DNA from: Akkermansiaceae bacterium
GTDB lineage: Bacteria; Verrucomicrobiota; Verrucomicrobiia; Verrucomicrobiales; Akkermansiaceae
DNA length: 17,650 bases
Assembly (NCBI GenBank): GCA_020627645.1
Contig: JAHDGN010000010.1
Location: forward strand, 1 to 17,650
Direction of reading: 5' to 3'
Below the pieces are notes generated by a model. That model was not told the DNA's origin, searched no databases, and saw nothing but the letters and a program-made list of their open reading frames with translations. Below are positions 6,917-14,458 of this stretch, in pieces (position 1 is the stretch's first letter; each line of letters opens with the position of its first letter). Made by a program: the position numbers and the translations under genes.

Positions 6917-8186
6917 TTTTCAGACGATAATAAACATCCCCCGAGGACACTTCCGTCCTCGTAGAAACGATCGTTCGCACTCCCAGAGTGCGATCAATCG
7001 TATTTGTTTGCTCCGTCAAATCACTCACCACTGACCAACTCTGCAAATCTTCCGATCGCTGAACTTCAAGAGATAGACCCCTCCCAACCAAATCCAAGGT
7101 ATGGACTAAAGTAATCTCATGCTCACCAGTCGGCAGAAATTGAACACGAAATGGTAAAATCGATTCAGCATTAGAACTAGGATCAGAGTTCGTTAAATAC
7201 TCGGATAGATGACTCAGACAATCACCATCTGCATCTTCTCCCGGTAAGCCCACCAACCCAAATCCGCTCAACCAATCATCGAATTTTTCTAAGCTCGTCA
7301 ACCCACCCCAGACAAGAGCATCTCCAATCACCGCATTGATCTCAGGAATACTCGAACTCACCCTCGAACCATAACTGTTCGACCAGAAGTAAACACTATT
7401 CTGATTGGCCCCAGTCGGAACCAAAGGAATCTCATTCCAACCATTCGCATCACTTCCAATTGACCAACCACCCGCATTGTAAAAAACACCATTAAATGAG
7501 CCCGTATTCGAAGGTGGATCATCAGCTGAATACCTAGCATCCACCGCATAACTCACTCCTGCCAATTTCCAAACACCTCCATCCTCAATAAACCAACCTC
7601 CACCCGAATCACCAGTCGTCAAACCAACCTCATCCTGTCCCAAAACATCACTGAAGTTTAAGTACAACAAATCTCTCGTTCCACTCGTAAAATCACCCTG
7701 AATCGTATTTCTGCCCCACCTAGACCTCTTAGTGCCACTTGACCCCCAACGCCAACCCTTCCCAAGTTCTTCAGTTCCTCTCCCCACCCCACGGCCAAAA
7801 ACAACAAGCTCTTTTCCCTGCTCATCCGTTCCCGAATAGAGCTGCGCATAGTCGTCAAAGGTTTCCCAAACTTCATACACCGCCAGATCTGTTCCCGAAA
7901 TCAATGTTCGGCTCTTCACCTGAAAAATCTGATTTACTGCCTCACCACTAAACATGGCATGATAATTCGCAGTCGTGTAATTACCCGTATGAGTCGCTCC
8001 CAAAATATGCTTGGGCGAAATCATCGTCCCATGAAACCCACCCAGATAGATCTGCCATTGCCAACCGCTATTTTCATAATCTCCGGTTGGCGCAGTTTCC
8101 GTATTTGGAGCAGGACTCGGCCCATCACGAAAGATCATCCCTGTGACCAAGGACGTCATCGCCAAAAATAGAAAAACCGATTTCAC
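6906..8186 (-). CDS. Secreted trypsin-like serine protease with DxDxD repeat and C-terminal accessory domain
   Basis: The protein has 426 residues from a GTG that opens MKSVFLFLAMTSLVTGMIF, a signal peptide. The frame continues upstream to 8324, but that start would overlap the divergent gene and would bury the signal peptide about 46 residues in. A chymotrypsin-fold triad is visible: H66 (ILGATH), D100 (SGTDLAVYEV) and S194 (TTGDSGGGWF). Residues about 300-336 hold a dockerin/thrombospondin-3-like calcium loop, EDADGDCLSHLSEYLTNSDP, where a Cys stands in the usual Gly position. Residues about 345-426 form a beta domain with SLEVQRSEDLQSW, like the N-terminal domain of the sulfatase at 3894. 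It probably cleaves proteins outside the cytoplasm. Specificity is unknown. A candidate promoter lies at 8242-8268. Its end overlaps the LysR gene. Confidence 0.8.
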   Translation of the reverse strand: MKSVFLFLAMTSLVTGMIFRDGPSPAPNTETAPTGDYENSGWQWQIYLGGFHGTMISPKHILGATHTGNYTTANYHAMFSGEAVNQIFQVKSRTLISGTDLAVYEVWETFDDYAQLYSGTDEQGKELVVFGRGVGRGTEELGKGWRWGSSGTKRSRWGRNTIQGDFTSGTRDLLYLNFSDVLGQDEVGLTTGDSGGGWFIEDGGVWKLAGVSYAVDARYSADDPPSNTGSFNGVFYNAGGWSIGSDANGWNEIPLVPTGANQNSVYFWSNSYGSRVSSSIPEINAVIGDALVWGGLTSLEKFDDWLSGFGLVGLPGEDADGDCLSHLSEYLTNSDPSSNAESILPFRVQFLPTGEHEITLVHTLDLVGRGLSLEVQRSEDLQSWSVVSDLTEQTNTIDRTLGVRTIVSTRTEVSSGDVYYRLKITL

Positions 8187-8241
8187 AGGATTCCATAATA
8201 TCCCACCTTTTGCCCGATGTCCTCTAATTTCTGATAGAAAA

Positions 8242-8268
8242 TTTATAACCAGAAACCTCTTGTCGCAA
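8242..8268 (-). promoter_or_regulatory. Candidate sigma-70-type promoter of the secreted protease
   Basis: On the - strand, TTGCGA (8268-8263) and TATAAA (8247-8242) are separated by 15 bases, slightly short of the usual 17. Transcription would start near 8235, leaving a leader of about 50 bases before the GTG at 8186. This agrees with that start and argues against the longer reading frame. The call rests on motif likeness alone. Confidence 0.35.
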
Positions 8269-8297
8269 AAGACCTCGAGCTCAGAATACCCCTTAAG

Positions 8298-8831
8298 ATG
8301 AAAAGTCCGATCGATCGCGAACACACACTCACACCGCTTTTATTGGAACCAAACCTCTGGGTCTGGGAGTGCCCCGTCAGCCAAGGAATTCTCATCACCC
8401 CATTCGCCTATTTTCACTGGCTCTCTCAGCCCACAACCGCCTCCGACCAACTTCCCGATCCACTCGACGAATTGGGCGAACTTAACGACTCCACAAACGC
8501 CAAACTCTGCCCCGAATCCAGGCTCCTCATGCAACGCTACCGAGTTGGCCACGGACTCGACTTCTTTCTCGATCGCGCACCCAATGGAAACATCTGGCTC
8601 GATCATGGAGAATGGGAACAACTACGAACGTCCAACCTTCACCATAAACTTCACCTCATTTTCACCTCAACTTGGCAGAATCAAATTCACGATCAAGAAC
8701 TCGCAGAACGACACCACCAGCTCCTCAACGACAAATTAGGGCCTCAACTCCTAGACCAACTCCATCAGCTAAAACCCATCCTAAAAAAACACCCACACCG
8801 CTCTCTTGCCCTGGCCTATCTCTCTCAATGA
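8298..8831 (+). CDS. Hypothetical protein coupled to the downstream sulfatase
   Basis: The protein has 177 residues and I do not recognise a family. It has no signal peptide or membrane segment, so it is probably cytoplasmic. The N-terminal third is hydrophobic and aromatic (LWVWECPVSQGILITPFAYF, then HWLS). The middle is hydrophilic, with GLDFFLDRAPNGNIWLDHGEW. The C-terminal third is rich in His, Gln and Leu and likely helical (LAERHHQLLNDKLGPQLLDQ). Its stop overlaps the start of the sulfatase gene by ATGA, a usual sign of translational coupling, so it may share that enzyme's regulation. Codon use (C-ending, G-poor) matches the other + strand genes. No Shine-Dalgarno is seen before the ATG, and a divergent promoter region separates it from the protease. 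Confidence 0.65.
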   Translation: MKSPIDREHTLTPLLLEPNLWVWECPVSQGILITPFAYFHWLSQPTTASDQLPDPLDELGELNDSTNAKLCPESRLLMQRYRVGHGLDFFLDRAPNGNIWLDHGEWEQLRTSNLHHKLHLIFTSTWQNQIHDQELAERHHQLLNDKLGPQLLDQLHQLKPILKKHPHRSLALAYLSQ

Positions 8832-10210
8832 AAATAACTCTCTTCTTTCTTTCTCTGCTAACAGCACTCCTCTCTGCCTCTCAAAAGCCAAATATCATCT
8901 TCATCTTTGCCGATGATCTCGGATGGGGCGACCTCTCCTGCCGCCAACACCCCTACCTTAAAACTCCAAATATTGATCGCCTCTCCATAGAGGGCACCGA
9001 TTTTCACAATTTCACCGTCGCCAGCCCAATTTGCTCACCTTCCCGCACCGCAATCCTCACCGGACTTTTCCCCGCAAGGGATCACATCAATGGACACTTT
9101 GCTCACCCCAAGAGTAATGCTCGAAGACAAATGCCTGATTGGCTAAATCCAAACACCACACTCCTTCCCAAGCTCCTTCAAGAAGCCGGATACCTCACCG
9201 GCCATTTTGGAAAATGGCACCTCGGCAACGATATGATTCCCGACTCTCCCACACCCGACCAATACGGCTTTGACACCTACGGAGCCTACAACTGCTCGGG
9301 AAAGCAAATGCCATGGTTTGAGGATGCAAACCACACCGTTCAATTTATCGAAAAATCTCACTCTCTCAAAAAACCATTTTTCGTGAACCTCTGGCTTCAC
9401 GAACCACACACACCATTTCATACCCTTCCCAAGTACGAAAGGCGCTTCCTACACCTTCCCCGAACCGATCAAATCTACGCCTCCGTTATCTCACACGCAG
9501 ACGACCGTGTCGGCATTGTCCTAGACGCTCTTGACAGATTGAAACTTACTAAAAATACCCTCGTGATTTTTTCATCTGACAACGGACCTGCCCGGGTCAC
9601 CAGACCTATTTCCCTCAGCCTGATGTATGATACTGCCACTGGAGCAGGTTGGAATCTTGGCGGAGCGAAGGGAGTGACTGGTGGACGACTTGGACACAAA
9701 GCATCACTCTATCAAGGCGGAATTAATACCCCCTTCCTCGCTCGCTGGCCTGGCCACATCGCCCCGAACCAAACTGACAAAGTCTCTCTCATCTCAGCCG
9801 TTGATCTCTTTCCCACCTTCATCCACCTTGCTGGAGCTAAACTCCCTAAAGGTTTGAAACCCGATGGCATCAACATCACCAAAGTCCTCAAAGGTCAGCC
9901 TCTTCCATCACGCCCCAAACCACTCTTCTGGAAAACGATCCCCCGGAAAAAGGATAACCCCCATACACCGCATCACTGGCCCTCACTCGCAGTCACTCAC
10001 CACGAATGGAAACTCCTCACCAACCATCAACTCAATCGTTTCGAACTCTACAACCTCCACAATGATCCCCTTGAGTCGACAAACCTGGCCAATCAACAAC
10101 ACACAGCTCAAATCTCCGAACTCAAATCTCTCCTGAACCATTGGCAAAAGTCCCTACCCAAAGGCCCACCAACCGAAAACCTCTCTCAGCTGAGAAACAA
10201 AGAACAATAG
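8828..10210 (+). CDS. Secreted arylsulfatase-type sulfatase (CSPSR)
   Basis: The protein has 460 residues from the ATG at the ATGA overlap. MKITLFFLSLLTALLSASQ is a short signal peptide. The open frame extends further upstream but overlaps the previous gene with a Pro/Ser/Arg-rich sequence that is not protein-like. The sulfatase domain starts at once with PNIIFIFADDLGWGDL (metal-binding D29-D30). The formylglycine site is the canonical CSPSR at 69-73, then GKWHLG at 128-133 (K129, H131), LHEPHTPF (H191, H194) and SSDNG at 249-253. The C-terminus ends with the common ELYNLHNDPLESTNLA sub-domain motif. It should cleave sulfate esters from glycans outside the cytoplasm, after the Cys is converted to formylglycine by a maturase that is not in this window. 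The layout is like GALNS/arylsulfatase A-type enzymes, but the substrate cannot be read. It ends 10 bases before the end of carB. Confidence 0.93.
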   Translation: MKITLFFLSLLTALLSASQKPNIIFIFADDLGWGDLSCRQHPYLKTPNIDRLSIEGTDFHNFTVASPICSPSRTAILTGLFPARDHINGHFAHPKSNARRQMPDWLNPNTTLLPKLLQEAGYLTGHFGKWHLGNDMIPDSPTPDQYGFDTYGAYNCSGKQMPWFEDANHTVQFIEKSHSLKKPFFVNLWLHEPHTPFHTLPKYERRFLHLPRTDQIYASVISHADDRVGIVLDALDRLKLTKNTLVIFSSDNGPARVTRPISLSLMYDTATGAGWNLGGAKGVTGGRLGHKASLYQGGINTPFLARWPGHIAPNQTDKVSLISAVDLFPTFIHLAGAKLPKGLKPDGINITKVLKGQPLPSRPKPLFWKTIPRKKDNPHTPHHWPSLAVTHHEWKLLTNHQLNRFELYNLHNDPLESTNLANQQHTAQISELKSLLNHWQKSLPKGPPTENLSQLRNKEQ

Positions 10211-10220
10211 ATTCAGAATC

Positions 10221-13200
10221 CTATCCGTGATGCTCCTGCAATGGTGTCACCGTAAGTTCACGCTCCTGTAGCGAACGAATCCCTTTCACACAGGCTTCCG
10301 CTGCAGCCAAGTTCGTACAATGACTAATCTTATACTGAACGGCGCCACTCCGGATCCTGATCTCATCCTCCCTCGCCTCATGCCCGCTCGGCGTGTTGAT
10401 GATAAAATCGATGTCATCATTCTTCATCATATCCAAAACATTCGGCCTCTTCTGCTCTGCTAACTTATAGAGACGCTTGACCTCAATTCCCTCATCCTTC
10501 AAACGCTTATACGTACCACCCGTCGCATGTAGCTGAAAGCCCAAAGCCACCAAATCACTCGCAATCTTGACCGCACGATCTTTGTCCCGGTCATTCACAC
10601 TAAAGAACACATTTCCCTCCTTTGGTAACGGATTGAAGGCGCTTACCTGCGCTTTCGCATAGGCCATACCCAAGTCGGCATCTGCTCCCATCACTTCACC
10701 AGTGGACTTCATCTCAGGTCCCAAAACCGTATCAATTCCAGGGAAACGACCCCATGGGAAAACCGCTTCTTTCACACAAATCACCGGCGGCAACACCCCT
10801 TCTGTAAAGCCCAAGTCAACTAACTTCTCTCCCACCATCACCTTCGCCGCTAATTTTGCCAATGGCACTCCAATCGACTTCGACACAAAAGGAACCGTCC
10901 TCGACGCCCGCGGATTCACTTCAATGACATAAAGCTCATCATCTTTCACCGCAAACTGAATATTCATCAACCCTCGTACTTCCAACTCCTTCGCCAACCC
11001 TTTCGCAGCCACCGAAATCTCGGTAAGAATCTTCTCACTCAAGGAAAATGACGGAATCACACAAGCCGAATCACCCGAGTGAATTCCCGCCTGCTCGATA
11101 TGTTCCATCACCGCACCCACCACCGACGTCTCTCCATCAGAAATACAATCGACATCCACCTCAGTCGCATTCTCCAAAAAGCGATCCACCAAAATAGGAC
11201 GATCAGGTGCCACATCAGCCGCATTCCGGATATATCTCCGCAACTCATCATCATTGTAGACAATCATCATTCCACGGCCGCCCAAAACGAAACTTGGCCG
11301 CACCAGAACCGGATACCCAATTCGATCCGCAATCGCCACCGCCTCATCCTCCGACACCGCGGTCCCAGCCTCCGCCTGCTTCAACCCAAGTTTATCCAAC
11401 AAAGCAGAGAAATACTTCCGATCCTCAGCCAACTCAATCGACTTCGGACTCGTCCCAATAATGGGAACCCCAGCCTTCTCCAAATCTGCCGCCAAATTTA
11501 AGGGCGTTTGCCCCCCAAACTGAACAATCACCCCATCCGGCTTTTCCTGATCACAAATGTTTAACGCATCTTCCAAGGTCAGCGGCTCAAAATACAACTT
11601 ATCCGAGGTATCGTAATCCGTCGAAACAGTCTCAGGATTCGAATTCACCATCACCGTCTCATACCCCAACTCCCGCAAGGCAAAAGAGGCATGCACACAA
11701 CAATAATCAAACTCAATCCCCTGACCAATTCGGTTCGGTCCACCCCCCAAAATCACAATCTTCTTCTTCTCGGTCTCACGCGCCTCATTCTCATCTCCAT
11801 AAGTCGAATAATAATAAGGTGTCGCAGCCTCAAACTCAGCCGCACAAGTATCAACCAAACGATAAGTCGGAATAATTCCCGCCTCTTTTCGCTCCTGCCT
11901 CACCTGATCTTCAACTTCTCGAATCTTCGCCGCCGTCACCTCACCATCACCACACCTCGCCACCGCAATCTGATAGTCAGAGAAGCCCAACTTCTTTGCT
12001 CGGCGCAAATCCAAGTCCGCCAAGTTTCTTCCCTCTTCAACCACCACACGCATGTTCTCCAAAAACCAGGGATCAATCTGCGTTGCCTCAAACACCTCCT
12101 CAACCGTCCAACCACTCTCAAAGGCTACTTTCAACCAAAAGATCCGCTCCGCATTGGGAACATGAAGCTTCCGCTCCACTTTCTCCCGCTCCACCTCCTG
12201 ATCCTTCCCATCAAACCCGAAACCAAATCGCCCCGTCTCCAAAGATCTCAGAGCCTTCTGCAATGATTCTTTAAAAGTCCGACCAATCGACATCGCCTCA
12301 CCCACCGCCTTCATCGACGTCGTCAAAACTGGATCTGCCGTCGGGAATTTCTCAAAGGTAAACCTCGGAACCTTCGTCACCACATAATCAATCGTCGGCT
12401 CAAAACTCGCCGGCGTCTCCCTCGTGATATCATTAGGCAACTCATCCAAAGTATATCCCACCGCTAACTTAGCCGCAATTTTCGCAATCGGAAAACCCGT
12501 CGCCTTCGACGCCAAAGCCGACGATCGACTCACCCGTGGGTTCATCTCGATCACAATACAACGCCCCGTCTTCGGATCGACCGAGAACTGAATGTTCGAA
12601 CCCCCAGTCTCTACCCCGATCTCCCGAATCACGGCAAACGAAGCATCACGCATAATCTGATACTCCCGATCCGATAAAGTCTGAGCCGGTGCCACCGTGA
12701 TCGAATCCCCCGTGTGAACCCCCATCGGATCCAAATTCTCGATCGAACAAATCACCACACAGTTGTCCGCATGATCCCTCATCACCTCCATCTCATACTC
12801 CTTCCAACCCAACAAACACTCCTCCACCAAAACCTCCGTGGTAGGCGACAAATCCAACCCCCGCGTCACGATCGTCTCGAACTCTTCTTTATTATACGCA
12901 ATCCCACCTCCTGTCCCCCCCAAAGTGAACGCCGGCCGGATCACCAAAGGAAAACTCCCAATCTCATCTGCAATCCCCTTCGCCTCCTCCATCGAATGAG
13001 CCACCCCAGAAACAGGTAAATCCAACCCAATCTTAATCATCGCATCTTTAAAGCGCTGCCGATTCTCCCCCTTATCAATCGCATCCGCATTCGCTCCAAT
13101 CATTCGCACCCCATGCTTATCCAACGTTCCCGCATGAAACAAATCCATCGAAACATTCAAAGCTGTCTGACCACCCAAAGTCGGCAATAAAGCGTCCGGT

Positions 13201-13445
13201 TTCTCCTTAATGATGATCTTCTCAACCACCTCCGGTGTAATCGGCTCGATATAAGTCCGCTCAGCAAACTGCGGATCCGTCATAATTGTCGCCGGATTCG
13301 AATTCACCAACACCACCTCGTAACCCTCCTCGCGCAGCGCTTTACACGCCTGCGTCCCCGAATAATCAAACTCACACCCCTGGCCAATGATGATCGGCCC
13401 TGCACCCACGACGAGGATCTTCTTTATACTGGTATCTTTAGGCAT
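10221..13445 (-). CDS. carB: Carbamoyl-phosphate synthase large subunit
   Basis: The protein has 1074 residues, full length for CarB. It makes carbamoyl phosphate from bicarbonate, ammonia (from CarA) and two ATP, for pyrimidine and arginine synthesis in the cytoplasm. Both homologous halves are intact. The first has KKILVVGAGPIIIGQGCEFD at 8-27 and an ATP-grasp domain (about 128-320) with RPAFTLGGTGGG. The second has KKKIVILGGGPNRIGQGIEF (about 555-575) and an ATP-grasp domain with RPSFVLGGRGM. The C-terminal MGS-like allosteric domain begins near VFFSVNDRDKDRAVKIA (about 940) and holds HATGGTYKRL. The start is the ATG opening MPKDTSIKKILVV; no Shine-Dalgarno is seen. carA is not adjacent: upstream on the same strand is the Cys-rich lipoprotein, with its terminator between, so carB should have its own promoter within 13446-13535. 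Confidence 0.98.
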   Translation of the reverse strand: MPKDTSIKKILVVGAGPIIIGQGCEFDYSGTQACKALREEGYEVVLVNSNPATIMTDPQFAERTYIEPITPEVVEKIIIKEKPDALLPTLGGQTALNVSMDLFHAGTLDKHGVRMIGANADAIDKGENRQRFKDAMIKIGLDLPVSGVAHSMEEAKGIADEIGSFPLVIRPAFTLGGTGGGIAYNKEEFETIVTRGLDLSPTTEVLVEECLLGWKEYEMEVMRDHADNCVVICSIENLDPMGVHTGDSITVAPAQTLSDREYQIMRDASFAVIREIGVETGGSNIQFSVDPKTGRCIVIEMNPRVSRSSALASKATGFPIAKIAAKLAVGYTLDELPNDITRETPASFEPTIDYVVTKVPRFTFEKFPTADPVLTTSMKAVGEAMSIGRTFKESLQKALRSLETGRFGFGFDGKDQEVEREKVERKLHVPNAERIFWLKVAFESGWTVEEVFEATQIDPWFLENMRVVVEEGRNLADLDLRRAKKLGFSDYQIAVARCGDGEVTAAKIREVEDQVRQERKEAGIIPTYRLVDTCAAEFEAATPYYYSTYGDENEARETEKKKIVILGGGPNRIGQGIEFDYCCVHASFALRELGYETVMVNSNPETVSTDYDTSDKLYFEPLTLEDALNICDQEKPDGVIVQFGGQTPLNLAADLEKAGVPIIGTSPKSIELAEDRKYFSALLDKLGLKQAEAGTAVSEDEAVAIADRIGYPVLVRPSFVLGGRGMMIVYNDDELRRYIRNAADVAPDRPILVDRFLENATEVDVDCISDGETSVVGAVMEHIEQAGIHSGDSACVIPSFSLSEKILTEISVAAKGLAKELEVRGLMNIQFAVKDDELYVIEVNPRASRTVPFVSKSIGVPLAKLAAKVMVGEKLVDLGFTEGVLPPVICVKEAVFPWGRFPGIDTVLGPEMKSTGEVMGADADLGMAYAKAQVSAFNPLPKEGNVFFSVNDRDKDRAVKIASDLVALGFQLHATGGTYKRLKDEGIEVKRLYKLAEQKRPNVLDMMKNDDIDFIINTPSGHEAREDEIRIRSGAVQYKISHCTNLAAAEACVKGIRSLQERELTVTPLQEHHG

Positions 13446-13535
13446 TTTTGAAAGCGAAGTGGCTAAAACTTCGTGTATCTGCCAACCTCACCCGCATTTG
13501 TAAAGACCCATCCACTCCTTCACCCAAAACCCAGC

Positions 13536-13568
13536 AAAAAAAACCCGGTCTCCCAAAATGAGAGACCG
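13536..13568 (-). terminator. Rho-independent terminator of the Cys-rich lipoprotein gene
   Basis: On the - strand a perfect 7-base stem CGGTCTC/GAGACCG (13568-13562 with 13552-13546) closes a 9-base loop. It is followed after GG by a run of eight T (13543-13536). It lies 24 bases after the lipoprotein stop and before carB, separating the two transcripts. Confidence 0.85.
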
Positions 13569-13591
13569 AGTCTGAAATCAAATACTTTGGT

Positions 13592-13828
13592 TTAGTTAGC
13601 TTTCTTAGCCGCACAAGCAGCAGATCCGCAGCACTTCTTCTTAGCGCACTCAGTTTTCTTCGCACACTCGCTCTTTGAGCACTTGCTCGGGCATGCCGTC
13701 GTCTTGCACTTTTCGGAGCCACAGCACTTTTTACCGGAAAGAAGGCTACTACCAGCATCACTCACGGTTGAGCAAGACGCCAATCCAAGAGCAAACACAG
13801 CAGACAATCCAAGGAAGATATTTTTCAT
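13592..13828 (-). CDS. Small Cys-rich, Lys-rich lipoprotein
   Basis: The protein has 78 residues from the ATG opening MKNIFLGLSAVFALGLASC. The signal peptide ends in a lipobox LASC, with C19 the predicted lipid-attached residue, so the mature protein should be anchored in a membrane facing the periplasm or outside. An earlier in-frame start exists but would put 15 residues before the signal peptide. The mature part holds ten more Cys (35, 36, 41, 46, 50, 55, 61, 66, 67, 72), spaced about five residues apart among Lys, Ser and Ala, with the unit KKCCGS occurring twice. Metal binding or disulfide cross-linking is possible; I know no family to assign. It is transcribed alone and ends at a strong terminator. 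Two weak promoter-like pairs lie within about 80 bases upstream. Confidence 0.8.
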   Translation of the reverse strand: MKNIFLGLSAVFALGLASCSTVSDAGSSLLSGKKCCGSEKCKTTACPSKCSKSECAKKTECAKKKCCGSAACAAKKAN

Positions 13829-13903
13829 AGTCAGTTCAATTAAGAGTTTAATTCGCCCCACTTTATTCCTCAATTTTCCAAAAAATCAAGCTCACATCGC
13901 CTT

Positions 13904-14395
13904 TCACACTCGCAAAAGACCAATTTTCAACCCTCGTCTTTCCCCAAAAACTTCTGCAATCCCCTCCAAATGACCCACCTGCACAAATCCCAACCTCTCA
14001 TTCAACCTTCTTGTCGCTTCATTATGATCGAAATAAAAACTGAGCAAATTCTCCACTCCCAAACCTGGACAAGCCTCAATCATCGCCTCCTTCAAGCCCC
14101 TTCCAATCCCACGCCTCTGCCAATCCTTCGCCACATAGGTACTAATCTCCGCCGTTTTGTCATACGCTGGACGCCCCGCATAAAACGACCTCAAATAAAC
14201 ACAACCCACCACCTCGCCATCCACCTCTCCCACCCAGCAAGGACGTCGATCCGACTCAAATTCCTCAAACCACTCCATCCGAGACTCGACCGAAATCTCC
14301 TCCAAATCTGCCGTCGCACGTCCACCCGGGATCGATTCATTATAAATCTCCACAATCCGACTCAAATCACCAATCATCGCTTCCCGAATCTTCAT
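13904..14395 (-). CDS. GNAT-family N-acetyltransferase (phosphinothricin acetyltransferase-like)
   Basis: The protein has 163 residues from the ATG opening MKIREAMIGDLSRIVEIYNE. The long upstream extension of the frame is the complement of the divergent nuclease-ligase gene and is left out. The order of motifs is that of the PAT/Bar-like group: IYNESIPGGRATADLE at 18-32, WVGEVDGEVVGCVYLRSF at 54-71, EISTYVAKDWQRRGIGRGL with the acetyl-CoA-binding QRRGIG at 93-98, and FDHNEATRRLNERLGFVQVG near 122-141. It should transfer acetyl from acetyl-CoA to an amine. Relatives act on phosphinothricin, methionine sulfoximine or other amino acid-like compounds, and the substrate here is not known. An AGGG lies six bases before the ATG. 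It is divergent from the nuclease-ligase with 63 bases between. Confidence 0.88.
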   Translation of the reverse strand: MKIREAMIGDLSRIVEIYNESIPGGRATADLEEISVESRMEWFEEFESDRRPCWVGEVDGEVVGCVYLRSFYAGRPAYDKTAEISTYVAKDWQRRGIGRGLKEAMIEACPGLGVENLLSFYFDHNEATRRLNERLGFVQVGHLEGIAEVFGERRGLKIGLLRV

Positions 14396-14458
14396 ACCCA
14401 ACCCTAGAACGCCACACTCCAAACTAGCAAACTCACAAACTCCGACTACCTCTTCTTC

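Noticed and set aside
8187..8324. Upstream extension of the trypsin-like protease
   Set aside because: It would overlap the divergent gene at 8298, cover the candidate promoter and bury the signal peptide.
11691..12266. 191-codon + strand frame antisense to carB
   Set aside because: Low-complexity, Arg/Leu/Ser-rich translation antisense to a fully conserved carB; no signal for translation.
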